Shown: positions 35,498-48,215, numbered from the stretch's first letter. The stretch is 64,000 nucleotides of DNA from Umbelopsis isabellina (GCA_016758905.1 JAEPQZ010000008.1:434001-498000), one strand, 5' to 3'. The notes: a model not told the origin generated them from the letters alone. Made by a program: numbers and translations.

Positions 35498-35634
35498 GTT
35501 GGAAGAGACAAAAAGGTTAAACGCAGTCCCAGCAACTAAACCGGCTTTTTTTTATGGTCCGCAAAAAGACGCGTTCACGTCGCGTCCAATTTTCTCCAAA
35601 AAATTGTTTCCCTTTTTTTACCCCATTCCGAACA
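35498..35634. promoter_or_regulatory. Compact bidirectional promoter ASNSD1/POL1
   Basis: Only 137 bp separate the two start codons. The segment has an ACGCGT site and a nearby ACGTCGCGTC sequence on the POL1 side. An in-frame ATG at 35554 would lengthen Pol1 by 27 residues, but it would place the boxes in coding sequence. Confidence 0.5.
35569..35574. promoter_or_regulatory. ACGCGT (MluI cell-cycle box-like) upstream of POL1
   Basis: ACGCGT lies 61 bp before the chosen POL1 start. POL1 is a classic MBF target in yeasts, which supports the reading; binding here is inferred. Confidence 0.5.
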
Positions 35635-38600
35635 ATGGCCTCCTCGCCAGACACAACAAAGCGTAGGAAGCGATCAGAGAAGAAACCGGTAGATAGACTT
35701 AGTGCCTTTCGTGAGGCTCGTCAAAACAAATCTCGTCTTCAGGATTACCAGGTAAGGGTCGTCAAGAACCTTGGCCATCCAACTCTCATACGCAGTACTA
35801 ATTGTCATGGCGCAGGTTAAAGATGAAGGCGACGTGTACGACGTTATTGAGGAGGGGGATTATCAGATGCTAGCGCGTGACAGGCAAAAAGAAGAGTTCA
35901 TCGAAGACGATGACCACGCTGGATACGCAGATGGTGACGAGGACTGGGACGAGCAGCATCGGTTCTCGGATGAATATTCCGATGGTGAACCTCGACCGAC
36001 TGGTAAGTGTAGTTATAAGGAAGTATCAGAAATGCGTGATGTTTAACACACTAGGTTATTAGCTGACCGAAAGAGAAAGCGTGGCAAGAAAGATCAACAG
36101 CCTGTAACCAAGCCGAAAAATCAGCTAGATCATTTTTTCAAAAAAACAGCTGAGCGCAATGCTAATGCTGAAAAGAAGTCCAGCTCTGTACGTATATATG
36201 CTTGCGATCTTCTATGAGAAAAAATACCTGCTAACTTATTGCTCTTTGTAGAAAAAGCCAGTTGAGGTCAATGAGGAATTTCTAGAAAATTTATTGGGAG
36301 AGTTAGACGAGGAGCCTGTTGCAGATTATGACAACTCTCGTCAACACAACCATCAGCCTGCTGTACCTATACCCACAAAACGTGGTCTACATCCAAACAC
36401 ATTGCAATCACGAAATCTACTGAGACAGGCTGAAGTACCTCGAGTGAAGGAAGAATCACCTGAGCTCGTCGATGATTTCAATATTGATGAACTAGAAATG
36501 GACTCACCACTGCCTAGTACAAATGAAGAAGTGAAGTCAGACACAGTAGAAGATGAGTCGGAGGTGAAACAGGAAGTCGCTACAACTGAGAATGTTGAAG
36601 AGGATGCAATGGATGAAGATGTAACATCATTTCTCAAGATAAAGCCTGTCCAAACCAAAGCTCGTGATGTCAATGGTAATAACTTGGTCAACGTGACCTC
36701 CAAGCGAGAGATCGTTCGTGCTCCTCTAAAAACCCCAGTTGTTCCACCAACACCTGCTCCGACAGTGCCTGCTCCAGCGGCTCCAAACAATAGTAGCATA
36801 CAAAGTTGGGAAAAGGTGAATATGAGTGAAACTCAGGTTGCTGAAGATACATCAGCCAATGCTGCTCCCGACAAGCTCAACGTTTTAGAAGAAGATGGAT
36901 CTTTGCGCATGTGGTGGTTCGATGCTTACGAGAGACGAGAGAAAGGCCAGGTGTACCTGTTCGGTAAAGCTCTCAACAAGGCTACTAATACTTATGTAAG
37001 CTGCTGTGTTACAGTCAGAAACATCCAAAGGAACATTTTTGTGCTTCCTCGGCCATACAAGCTGGATAAAAGCGGCAAGCCCACCGATGAAAAAGTCGAC
37101 ATCGCAGCAGTACATGATGAACTTGACAAAATACGGACTCGTGCCCGTATCACCAAATGGGCATGTAAACCAGTGGAAAGAAAGTATGCTTTTGAGGAGC
37201 CAAATGTACCTCAGGAAGGAGAATATTTAAAGATCAAATATGGGTTTGAACAGCCTCCGCTTCCTACCAACTTGGCTGGCGATACGTTCAGTCATGTATT
37301 TGGATCTACCACCAACCCTCTTGAATTGCTATTGATCAAACGCGATATTATGGGACCATGCTGGCTCGAAGTCAAAAATCCCACCATTGCCAGTGCAAAT
37401 GAAACTTGGTGTAAAGTGCAAGCTGTCATTGAAGACCCCAAATTATGCAACTCTCTCAAAGATGCCAACGGCAATGCACCAAAAGATATTCCACCCCTGG
37501 TGGTCATGTCACTGTCGCTTCGAACGGTCATGAACCATCAAAAGCATGTGAATGAGATTGTGGCGGCAAGTGCAATGGTGTGCAAAAAGGTAATGGTGGA
37601 CGAGCCCACCCCGGTGGAAAAACTAGAGAAAGTCAAGTTTAATGTTGTCAGACAACTCAATGGCGTACCTTATCCTGCTGGATTGAATGACTTGATCAAC
37701 AAGGAGCGCAAAAAGGGAAACACCATTCATGTAGAAAAGACAGAGTTAGCGCTGTTGAATCTTCTGATTGCAAAACTACATGTTCATGACCCTGATGTCA
37801 TTGTTGGCCATAACTTTGCTGGTTTTGACCTTGATATCTTGCTTCATAGAATGAAGGCTCTAAACACACATCATTGGCATAAGCTTGGCCGATTAAAGCG
37901 TTCAAAGTAAGTATCCAGGTAGCTTATGCACCATGAGTTATGTTTCTAAGTAATCTAATGCGCTGTCACTTTTCAGTTGGCCAAAGTTGCAAGCCGGTGC
38001 AGGTGGATCTGGAGAATCTACTTTCCAAGAACGTATGATCATGAGTGGAAGACTTATTTGCGATACTTATCTCGCCGCCAAAGATCTTATTCGCTCCAAA
38101 TCTTATCGCATGACCGAGCTCGCCCAGTCTCAGCTAAAGATTGCTCGAGAGGACATTGAGTTTGACAAGTTTGCAAGCTACTACACGTCTGCTAATTCAC
38201 TTGTGCATCTCATCAAACATTGCGAATTTGATTCGTTCCTAGCGCTAGCGTTAATGTTTAAATTACAAGTATTGCCTCTCACCAAACAGCTAACAAATCT
38301 GGCCGGCAACTTATGGTCGCGCACCATGACCGGTGCCCGTGCTGAAAGAAATGAATACCTACTACTTCACGAGTTCCACAAGAACAAGTACATTTGCCCT
38401 GATAAATCGTTTGGTCCCAAGCCTAGCGCTGTGATTGATGCTGTCGAGCACGACGATGATGGTAGGTTATGCACATTGATAAACCACAAGTCTTTTCAGC
38501 CACATACTTACTTTGATATTGCAGATGGCGAGCAAATTGTGCCCAAAAAGGCTTCAGGTCGGCGTAAGCCAGCTTATCTTGGTGGATTGGTTTTGGAGCC

Positions 38601-40843
38601 CAAAAAAGGTTTCTACGATAAATATGTGTTGCTTCTGGATTTCAACAGTTTGTACCCTTCCATCATTCAGGAGTACAATATCTGCTTCACAACCGTTCAA
38701 AGAGACGCAGGCATGTCAGACAGTGCCAGCGGAGACATTGAGGCACAGATTCCCGAAGTGCCGGACAAATCATTGCCTCAGGGTGTGCTACCACGCCTGA
38801 TTAAGGCGCTGGTCGACCGTCGACGGCAGGTGAAAAAGTTGATGAAAGACCCTAAACTCTCTGAAGCCGAGTCCATGCAGCTTGATATTCGACAGCAAGG
38901 TCTGAAGCTGACGGCAAACAGTATGTACGGTTGCTTGGGATTTGCCCATTCTCGCTTTTATGCCAAACCTCTTGCTATGTTGATCACTTCCAAGGGTCGT
39001 GAGATTCTTCAGAACACGGTTGATCTTGCTTCAGCACAGGACTTGAATGTAGGTTATATTAAAAGACTAGGACTTGCATCAAAGCTATTTCACTCACACC
39101 TTCCCTCCCCCTCTCCCACCATTTGTATAGGTAATTTACGGTGATACCGATTCAATCATGGTGTATACCAATGAAAGCGAAATTAGCAAGGTTAAGGAGA
39201 TTGGATATGAACTCAAGAAAAAAGTCAACGAGCGATACAATTTGCTAGAAATCGATCTTGACGGCTTCTTCAAGCACATGCTTTTACTAAAGAAGAAAAA
39301 GTATGCCGCGTTGCTGGTTGAGGAACGTGATGGCAAATTGATTGAATCGGTGGAAACAAAGGGTTTGGATCTTGTGCGTAGAGATTGGTGTGATCTCAGT
39401 CACGACGTGTCATCCGACGTTTTGGACTCCATCTTGTCCAGCAAAGACCGAGATCAAGTCATTGACGATATCCATAACAAGCTCAGAGCCGTGGGTGAGC
39501 TCATCCGTAACAATGGATACAGCCTTGACAAGTTCGTCATCAATAAGGTATTTACTTGTGATTGGTATATGGCTGATGTATACGTAGCATAAATTAATCG
39601 GTTTGTTATAGCAACTTACAAAAGCCCCTCAAGATTACGCGGACGCAAAGAGTCAGCCACATGTACAGGTTGCTCTACGACTAAAGAAGACCGGAGTCAA
39701 TGTTAAGGCTGGTGACACCATCCCTTACGTTATTTGTGAAGCAGAGGGTGTAGTAAATGGCTCATCTGCTGGTTTTGCTGAGAGAGCTTTCCACCCCGAT
39801 GATATTAAGCGTGGTGATAAGGGCTTGAAGATAGGTAAGCCGTCAACTACTTTATATTATTTGAGCGTTGGTTCCGCTGTGGTCTAATAATATCGTTTAT
39901 TTCAGATTTTGATTGGTACTTGAATCAACAAATTCATCCACCAGTTGCACGTCTATGTGCGCCTATGGAAGGAACAGATGTTGCACGTATTGCAGAGTGC
40001 CTTGGCCTGGACACCAACAAATTCCATATCAGTGTAGCGGCCGAACAAGCTGAGCAAGAAGAATTGTACACATTAGACTCACAAATTAACGACGAAGAGC
40101 GTTTCAAGGATGTCGAAAAGTTGAATGTAAGATGCAGAGGTTGTCAGCAACGGTTCGATATTACTGGTGTTGCCCGGATTGAGGTAGGAATCAATACTAC
40201 CATGTCATATCTAATTGAAGTTTATAATGAACTCTTTTATTTTTCCATGCGTCTAGGATGATAGAATGGTATCTGGCCTTGAGTGCCCCAATGGACTCTG
40301 CAAGGAAGTGATGATGTTGCATTGTCTGCGAACTCAGCTGGAAATGGCCATTCGAGCCTATATTAAACGCTATTATGACGGCTGGCTCGTCTGCGATGAT
40401 ACCTCGTGTGGCAACCGAACACGCATGATGTCTGTTTTTGGTCGTCGATGTCTTAGCCAAGGATGCAGAGGTTACATGACAGCCGAGGTAAGAGATTTGA
40501 GCCATGAATGCCCTGAGTTATCAATGCATTGTAACTAATTCATTGTACTAGTATTCGGACAAGATGTTGTATACCCAGCTACTTTACCTTTCTTCCATAT
40601 TCGATACCGATAAAGCAAAAACGAGTGCTGAAAATACACCACGAGCATGTAAGTGGGCTTCCGTGTATACTATATGTGTCCTTGACAATTTGCTTACAAT
40701 CTTTTTTAGTGGATGTTGCCGAACTGTCCAATCGATATATAACCCAATTTGCAGAACTGAAAAACACTGTTAATCAATATCTGGAACGATCTGGTCGACG
40801 CTATGTTGATTTAACACAGCTATTCTCGTTTTGTACCATTTAA
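35635..40843 (+). CDS. POL1: DNA polymerase alpha catalytic subunit
   Basis: Eleven exons (35635-35751, 35816-36002, 36063-36187, 36252-37906, 37977-39048, 39131-39547, 39612-39834, 39906-40183, 40257-40487, 40552-40648, 40710-40843) encode 1511 residues, close to the family norm. The N-terminal alpha-specific domain (RLSAFREARQNKSRLQDYQ) is followed by a linker. The B-family motifs are DFNSLYPSIIQEYNICF (near residue 916), KLTANSMYGCLGF (near 1005) and VIYGDTDSIM (near 1053). The exonuclease region lacks a normal set of catalytic acids, as expected for alpha. The C-terminal zinc modules (CRGC, CPNGLC, CDDTSCGN, CLSQGC) bind the B subunit. With primase it starts Okazaki fragments. All junctions keep phase. 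Confidence 0.96.
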
Positions 40844-41042
40844 ACTTTCTCCATTTTGTTCTCCCAATGCAATTCTCGACACTTATAAATAAACATACAA
40901 CAACTGTTTTTAGATGCAATCGACGGCTGCTACGGTCAAAATAGTAATCCATAGATATAAAAGTCTTTTATTTCTGGTATTAAGCATATTGTAAAGCATA
41001 GTTTGATCGTTTCTTGCTGAGCACAATCCATAGAAGCATAAC

Positions 41043-42865
41043 TTATTGAATCATATGGTAACATCGTCGCTGGAAATTTACAGGCACTCCATAACGAGGT
41101 TTGGTGGTCAGTTCTACCTTGGTGTCAATGATATGATCAGCTTTCAAGGAGCATGTAAAGTGGTGGACGATGTGAGCAATAGCCAAACGCAGCTCCAGCA
41201 ACGCAAGGCTTTTGCCAAGACACGAGTGAGGGCCCAGTGTGAAAGATAGATTGGGAAAATTGTGTAGTCTAGTGTTTTGGGAACCAACTTCGATTTCTAG
41301 CCATCGCTCTGGTTTGAACTTTTCAGGTTCAGGGAAGATTTCTGAATTCATTTGTAAGCCTCGCACATTACACCACATTTCTGAGCCTGCCGAGATTATT
41401 TGACCATCGGCCATGATATTATCATTAGCATGTACAGGAATAAACACAACCGCAGGGTACAAGCGCATAGTCTCTTGATACACAGCCCTTATATAGGACA
41501 GCTGCGACAACTTCTCGCTCGTGATAGTACTGTCATCCATGACCGGCCCAAAAACTGCACAGGTTTCTTCATATATCTTTTCTTGGATTTGAGGGTTGCG
41601 TGCAATTTCAGAGAAAGCAAAAGCAAGAGTATGGGCGGTGGTATCATGGCCAGCAAAGGTGATAGTAAGAAAGTCGTTTAGCAGATCAACGCGATCGTCA
41701 TTGTATTTGGAAGCGACTTCGGCGGCTAAGGAGTGGAACTTGGTATCGTTACAAGCCTTGGCATCTTCAAGTGCACGATCAATGGAGTCATTGATGAATC
41801 GTTTGATCCGATAGCGAGCTGGAGCAAACGCTTGTTGAGCCCACGCACTTTGGCCGATTCCAAAAGGAAGCCAGATCAGTGGTGACATGAATCCCAGTCC
41901 TAACAGATGGTGCTCATGCTATATCATAAATGAGAGACGTTAGCTGGTGTCTGGAGGAAAGAGCAGTATCATGAGCATCTGACCTTCAGGTTTGTTTTAC
42001 CACCGACAATAGAATAGTCGAGCTCATGCTCAGCGCTACGTCCATAAAGATATTGATTGATAACGTCCATAGTCAAATCCATAAAGACATCGTCTAGTTC
42101 CAAAGTCTGCCGCGTATCGGCTGCTTGCTGAATGGTGGAAGTGAGCTCCTTGACTCTTTTGATTGCAAAAGGAAGATGATTGGTAGTAAGCTTTTGTTTG
42201 CTAAATGGACGACCCATAACAAGGCGCCGCCAGCGCCATTCCTCACCGACAGTGTTATTGATATTCTTTCCTCCAAACACAATATTCTGTATCTTGTTAA
42301 TAAGTCTACCTCTCTGTGCAGCTGGCTTGCCATTACGACTCTTCTTGAGCTGAGCGTCTATTAAGACATCTTTGATGGATTGCAGGCTGTTGAGTATCAC
42401 TAACGGCGTACCAAGGAAAGACCAACACACACACCATGGCAACTGAGAAGGATCTTGGCCACACTGGATGAGAAAAGCAGATAGTTCATCCTTGGTTTCC
42501 TTGTCATTGGGCGGCGGGGCAGTGCCAAGTTTAGAGATCCAAAAGTTGCTTGTGTGTGCAATAGGTGCTGTACGCATGGGCCCCAGGTATCTCCTAACCA
42601 ACCACATGGTGAACCAACAGTGTCCGATGAGTATGGTCAAGCCGGTAGCAATACCAACTTTTCGAAGTAAAAACGCATCAGCCAAGGTTCTAGGAACCAT
42701 TTGGAGGAGGCTAGTTACAATATGGTATTCTTGGGCCATCATAAGCGATTCAAAGAGCTCTCTTAGCCTGGATAAGCGTTCTGTATTTATATGCCTTTCG
42801 GCAGTAGGAATACTGCTTGATGATTCGCTAAATCGCCTGAATAGACATTTTTCCTTTCCTGACAC
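41043..42865 (-). CDS. Cytochrome P450 monooxygenase
   Basis: Two exons (41984-42865, 41043-41918) give up to 585 residues; starts at later methionines (for example near 42742) are possible because the first about 60 residues are not membrane-like. A membrane anchor (ATGLTILIGHCWFTMWLV) and then the P450 fold follow. The I helix carries AGHDTTA, the K helix ETMRLYP (ExxR), and the meander PERW. The heme-binding loop is FTLGPHSCLGKSLALLE with the axial Cys near residue 527. Likely ER-bound and dependent on a reductase. The substrate cannot be told; no biosynthetic cluster surrounds it, so a stand-alone oxidative role is more likely. Confidence 0.9.
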
Positions 42866-43381
42866 TTTTTTTGTGTAATGGTAATTTCCATCTTTGCCAT
42901 GTTGAAGCCAAGTGTAGCAATTGAATGGCTGGTATGTTTATGAGCAGTGTTATCATGACTCGATATCATTGATTAGGAATGACCGCTGTATATTGATTGA
43001 GTCGCCTTTGAAAGAAAGCAATATGTTATGAAGAATTTTAACATTTGAAGTTTTGCGTTAGTTGTTGGTGTTAATTGATCCAATTGAGATTATCATTATA
43101 TGCGGTTTGTTTTTGTCTCTTTAGCAGTTCAATGGATCCATGAATACACCGCATGCTGGTCAACAGAAATGGTATTCCCATGGTCGTACCCACAATACAC
43201 AAGTCTACGATGCATGACTCACGGTATTCACACCACTTCGGAGATCGGCTTATCATACACCACTCTCAGCTACTACAGTAATTAAAATGCTTTTATTTGG
43301 TTCTATCTATAAAAATGCTCACATTGAAATGCTATTAGATGTGCATAGACGCACCAGCGCGTAGGAGTTGATCCTAGCATA
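42866..43381. other. Intergenic stretch between P450 and UPF0538 gene
   Basis: It should hold the P450 promoter and the 3' flank of the UPF0538 homologue. No further gene, RNA or repeat was seen. Confidence 0.45.
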
Positions 43382-44089
43382 TTACCACTTGATATCGGGG
43401 TGCTTCTTGTACTCCTCATACGCCTCCCTGTTGAAAAATGAGATCTCGGTCTCGTTTTCTGCAGGGATTTGAGAAAAAATGTCAATTGAATTCATAGCAT
43501 CGCATTTTATAACCTTAAAACATAGAAACAGCTAGCATACCAAACCCGAGCCATGATAAAGTTGCACTATCATCGTTGTAGATGAGCTTATCGTCATCAT
43601 CCATGTTAATGATCAGATTCTGCGTCTGTTCAATGCAAATTTCTGTTAATGAATTGTTTTCTACTGATATTTTATACCTGTCTATTACCTTATGTCCGTG
43701 CGCTACAGTGTATTGCTTAATGGTATCTAATTAGTGACGGATTAGCGCAAAATGTAACCTCGTATATCAGTAGAACAGCAAGTAGAATTTCCAATTACCA
43801 AAGTTTACATTCTGATATGGTTTCCATCCTGAAGTGGTCTTGATTTCTATATGGTTGATAACAGTGTTAGGGTGTGTCTACTGAGACATACTCTGTTTTG
43901 CAAGTCTTGTAGATTCTACATACGTTGCTTGATCAACTCTTTGAGCTCGCCAATGGTCAATATTTCGAGATTCAAATGGCGCAATACGAGGTTCTTGCAA
44001 GTTCTATAATCAAAAGACTTGATACAACGCACGGTCAGAATGGCGTCAGTTGTAGGGCGAGAATGGTTGGTAAGATTATCGGAATCCAT
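43382..44089 (-). CDS. UPF0538 / C2orf76 homologue
   Basis: Five short exons (43924-44089, 43799-43846, 43689-43726, 43541-43625, 43382-43458) encode 137 residues; no single open frame reveals it. The joined protein follows animal C2orf76 throughout: TVRCIKSFDYRTCKNLVLRH, LKELIKQQIKT, INMDDDDKLIYNDDSATL, and the end ENETEISFFNREAYEEYK then KHPDIKW. Function is unknown in any organism; the fold is thought to be ubiquitin-like. It lies divergent to the TPX2-like gene across 220 bp. Exon lengths and phases agree exactly. An upstream in-frame ATG at 44173 would add an unrelated basic stretch. Confidence 0.88.
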
Positions 44090-44207
44090 TGGGAAGAGTT
44101 TGTAAAGGGTAATTTTTTTTCTTTTGTAAGGCGGGCATTTTCCTAAATCATTTTTTTCCTGCACTTCTTGCATCGTCTACTCGCAAATGCTGGGAACCGA
44201 TTCACCA

Positions 44208-44213
44208 ACGCGT
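44208..44213. promoter_or_regulatory. ACGCGT (MluI cell-cycle box-like) upstream of TPX2-like gene
   Basis: ACGCGT lies 97 bp before the start of the plus-strand TPX2-family gene and 119 bp before the UPF0538 start, so it could serve either. Confidence 0.4.
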
Positions 44214-44309
44214 TTATTACCGCATTCTGAGTATAATGTTGAGAACACAGGTATGGAATAGCCCTTTAAAACTTTCTTTGAACAACATCTGATCGCGAAT
44301 TTATCTCTT

Positions 44310-45994
44310 ATGTTAGCACCGCGAACCACCGATAGTTACTCACAGTCATTCTATTCGCCAATATCTCCATTAGATAAACTTGGAGCATCCAAGCGACTTT
44401 CCAGCATGAAACGCCTCTCATCTCCCAACCTTTGGCGCATTCGCGACTCACAGCCTCTGCAGACCGTACAAAATGCTAGTTTTACCAATGATAATGATGA
44501 AAACGACAAGAACGACTCTATTCGCCCTGAACACCTTCCACACTTGGAAAGTCCTCTTGCTAAAGATGACAAGCTATATGTCTCCAAAGAAATCGATCAT
44601 CACGAGATAGACGAAGCTCCAAAGCTACTTGACAACAAACATACTGTCAACAATGCAGAGGGCCGTGTTGTGAACTCTAAGCCCAAAGCCGCCAAAAAGC
44701 CCATGCCTTCCTATATGCGTTTTACTGAAGCGTACAAGCGATCAAAAGGATTGATTGCTGATGAGGAAGAAGAACGAGAGCTTCATCACTATCGCAGCGC
44801 TGACAACTTCAATAAACGAACCGGACATAATACGAAAGCTTTGCTTGGACCCAAATCGGCTGCAGGAATCAGTGTACGTGTCCTGAAGAATGTAAAACTA
44901 TTGCCGAATATTTGAAAATTTAAATCAAACATGTATTTCCCACTTGTAGAAGAAGCACACCGTACCTCAACCATTCCATTTTCACTCCTCTCTACGCGCA
45001 CATGTTGTGCAAGAATCCAGTGATAATCAAAAAGATGGCGATGAGCCGTTTGTGTCACTGGCTTTGCGCATAAAACAATTTGAGGAGAATATCGCGGGCA
45101 GAGGATATGAGCATGGAGTAAAAGACAAAGAGGTAGGGAAGAAAAAAAAAATTGGTCAACGCTGCTACTACTACTATTTCTAATTGAATTGCTAACAGCT
45201 TAAACATGACTCTGAGATTATCACAACAAGGCATATTGTTCCAAGATCGCCCAGGCTATTAACAAAGATTCGTCATTCTCAAGGGTATGTACAGATGGCC
45301 AATGTTATATCTACGTTGTAAGTCTGGCTAACCATTTGCTAGGCACCATCATTCTCATGAGGCGCATGATAATACTGAAAAAGTTTCGCAAAAACCAGCA
45401 GGGCGAGCGGGCAGCTCGGGTTTGACAGCAGACAGAGACAGAAAATTAGCTCGGTCAGCACAATACATAGCGACTAAACCTCCAATACTCCACACAGCAC
45501 TTCGAGCAAGCCATGCCACCTCACGCGCCGATGCTGAGATGGGAAAATCCGTCGATACCCAACGAAAACCAAATGCATCTGTGTTGAAAAGAAAAAGACA
45601 GCAAGATGCCTCCCAGGATGAACATCATAAGCGACAGCGAAGGGACGCTACGACCAAGAAACAGCCTGCTGCCTTCGTCCCCACTGTACCTCAACCGTTT
45701 TCGTTTCAAACAGATCTTCGAGGCCAGCATTACCAGGACCAGTTTATGGAAAAGCTCGAGATGTGGCGGCAGCGCGACAATGGCTCGCATGATATCCATG
45801 CCAAACCAGCTCCACACTACCCGCCACCAATAGCCATAAAACGATCGGTCAAGCCTTTAACGGCTGCGCAAGAGGTGGTTTTACACAGCGAGATCAGGGC
45901 TTTGGAACGTAAGACAACTGAGGATGACAAAAAACTTAAAGCAAAGCTGGCAGCGCTTGAACACGAAAGCTCTAATCGCTCACGACATGTATGA
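44310..45994 (+). CDS. TPX2-family protein, C-terminal-type (microtubule-binding motifs)
   Basis: Four exons (44310-44873, 44950-45132, 45199-45284, 45343-45994) encode 494 residues. Two TPX2-type motifs are seen: HTVPQPFHFHSSLRA (across the first junction) and TVPQPFSFQTDLRGQHYQDQ followed by FMEKLEMWRQRD. KPAPHYPPPIAIKRSVKPLT and the helical end are like the C-terminal part of TPX2. No N-terminal Aurora-binding or importin block is found. TPX2 nucleates and bundles spindle microtubules and activates Aurora A. This protein may do the microtubule part. Its N-terminal about 160 residues are Ser-rich and disordered. It converges with another TPX2-like gene (46424-48215) that has the missing N-terminal blocks. 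Confidence 0.78.
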
Positions 45995-46423
45995 TGATGT
46001 AGAATTTCTGACCATACACTCCATTAGTAACACCTTCTCACACAATCTGTCTTTATTCCATTTAGTCCTCAAGCCAGCTGCCGTTACGGCTCATCAAACG
46101 GACATGATCCTACGACCCATTAAGCGGACATGAACATCCGACTGTTTTGCCTGCAGATTGATGCTGTTGTCCTTATCCTTTCCCTGTCTATCCACTATTT
46201 TTGTAATTATCTTGATACCTACGAACGCTGTGTTCCTTTAGTCAACAGAAGCACCCCCTCACCCCATTATTACCAATACATAACAGTTATTATATTATTA
46301 ATATCGCTTGTGCAGGCCCACACAAATCATCCCACCAGCAGCAAGTTCTAGGATATATTGAGCATTTTAGAGAGAGAGAAAAATATGTACAGCAAAACTT
46401 TGTATATAAGGTGGATGAAGGGG
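45995..46423. other. Intergenic stretch between convergent TPX2-like genes
   Basis: Only 3' flanks are expected here. No coding block or TPX2 motif was found in either strand. Confidence 0.45.
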
Positions 46424-48215
46424 TTAACGGGAATGGCGTGACAAGGTGTGGAAGGTGGGTGAATGCGGTATGGTGACTGACGATGATTTTGCTTCGGGTA
46501 CTCCCATATGGCCTCGACTTTCCAAAACGCGTCTGTTGACAGGGTGAGCTTTGAATTGATGCTTTCGAGCCTCCTCCAACTCGCGCTCTTCAGTGCTAAG
46601 CAGGCTGGCGGTAATGTCAGTACGCTTTTATCACCTTATACCTATGGTCATGTGGCAAGCACTTACTTGGGGTTCTTTACACGTTTACTGGTTTCCAGAC
46701 TGGGCCCGCTCGCAACGGTTGGTTTGGGACGCAGGTACGGCGACTACGAACGAAGCGGTTGTGTCAGTGCGAGCAACATGGCAAATCATCAAAAGTCTAA
46801 ACCTTGACTTACCCTCGGACGCTCACTGGTTCGCGTCGGTGTTCCAGTCGACGACTGTGCTTTCTTCAATCTCTCATTGAGAGACGCGAGCCGTGCAGAT
46901 GTGTTGGATTTATTAACCTTATGACTCTCCTGCTGCTCGTTATCCACATCATTCACATCAAAGGGATTTTCGGTTTCGTCACGACGAATCAAGGTCGAAC
47001 TTAATTGCCGAGTTCTTTGCACAGGTCGAGTATGCCGCTTGGGTGATGCTTGCCCTGGTGGGAGATACAATGTGATATAACGGCGCTCGCCGTCAGTGGT
47101 GATAGGTGGCGATTTCAGGTACACTGAGGTATCTGTTCCTCGTACAACGTCTCGAGGCTGTTCCTGAACAATTTCTACAGTGTCGTCTGTGAGTAGTGTG
47201 TCATTTGGTGGCAGAATGTCTTCTGTGGGTATATCAGCTGAGGAATGATAATAATCGGCGTGCTGCACATCAACTGGATGATCCAAAAGCATGGACTCTG
47301 ACTCTTTGGCATCCCGAATAGCATCCTTTAGCATCGACAATGCAGCCTGTGTCTCCTCGTCTTCAGGTTCGGCGTCGTTTTCTGCATTGCGCTTGGTTTG
47401 ACGCAGCATGGATCGTCTTCGCAGTGGAGTAGAGATATCGCGGTTCGTGCATTTCAAGACAATAGTTGATATTCGTCGTTTGATGGTATCGATGACTGGT
47501 CTGAATTCTTTATTCTCGTCGTCCCATACATGTTCCTCCTCTGCATGAGATCGTTTCTGTCCTCTAGCCTCGTGATCATGCTCAGTATACCCATGATTCC
47601 GCAATGTACTCATCGAAGTTGCACGAGCAGGCAAGGTTGGGATTGCTGACGTCTGATTGTTTGGAGTCGATGATGAAAGTAAATCGTGGTTGAGAAAAGG
47701 CGACAGCGGTATGTCATTGCTTTCTCTTTGCGAGGCTGTGTTTTCAGTTCTTGGTGTGGCATATTGCGATGTGCTTTTGGACGTCAACGGCGTGGCAGGT
47801 AGATGTTGAAATTGAGTATCGGGCTGGCCTTGGGCGGCGCGTGGCGGGGTCCTGATCATGCGTAACGGCGACCCTTTCACACCACTGCGGCGAGGCTTGC
47901 GTTCGCTGAAAGGCCGTGAAGCGGGCGATACGGCCGTAGGCGTCAAAGGCCGTCGAGCTGCGATTCACAGACTGGTTAGCAGTTTATATTAGATACTCGT
48001 GAATGCGCGTTTGCAAACATACCAAACCACGTATCGTCAAATCCTCCTCCTGTTTCAGGATTGTCCAGGTCCCAGTACCGAGGAGCGTCAAAATCCCAAT
48101 GCACGTGCTCGGTTTGGCCATTGTTCTTGCTGGTTCTTGGGCTGCCCATCTCTTCATCGCGCTGCGAAGACATACGGCGATGGTGCACGTGCGAGTCGCT
48201 TTCAGCCGTGAGCAT
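46424..48215 (-). CDS. TPX2-family protein, N-terminal/importin-type
   Basis: Four exons (48023-48215, 46813-47957, 46667-46743, 46424-46604) give 531 residues. The N-terminus has WDFDAPRYWDLDNPETGG then DDTWF, matching the Y-x-F-D-A-P-x-(F/Y)-x-D-(F/L)...WF opening of TPX2. The C-terminus has ELEEARKHQFKAHPVNRRVL then ESRGHMGVPEAKSSSVTIPH and SPTF, the TPX2 importin-region pattern (FKA-P-N--VLE--G--GVP------T-P-SP-F). The protein then stops, without the PFxFxTDxR microtubule motifs. The middle is long and disordered. It may act as the Aurora-A/importin-regulated half. The last two exons are short and outside the main open frame but are in exact phase. Confidence 0.75.

Noticed and set aside
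41043-42865. A secondary-metabolite cluster around the P450
   Set aside because: The neighbours are POL1 and a UPF0538 homologue. No core synthase or other tailoring genes are present.
46508-46880. Plus-strand frames over the end of the minus-strand TPX2-like gene
   Set aside because: They lie antisense to two exons that carry the TPX2 importin-type motif; nothing in them is recognisable.
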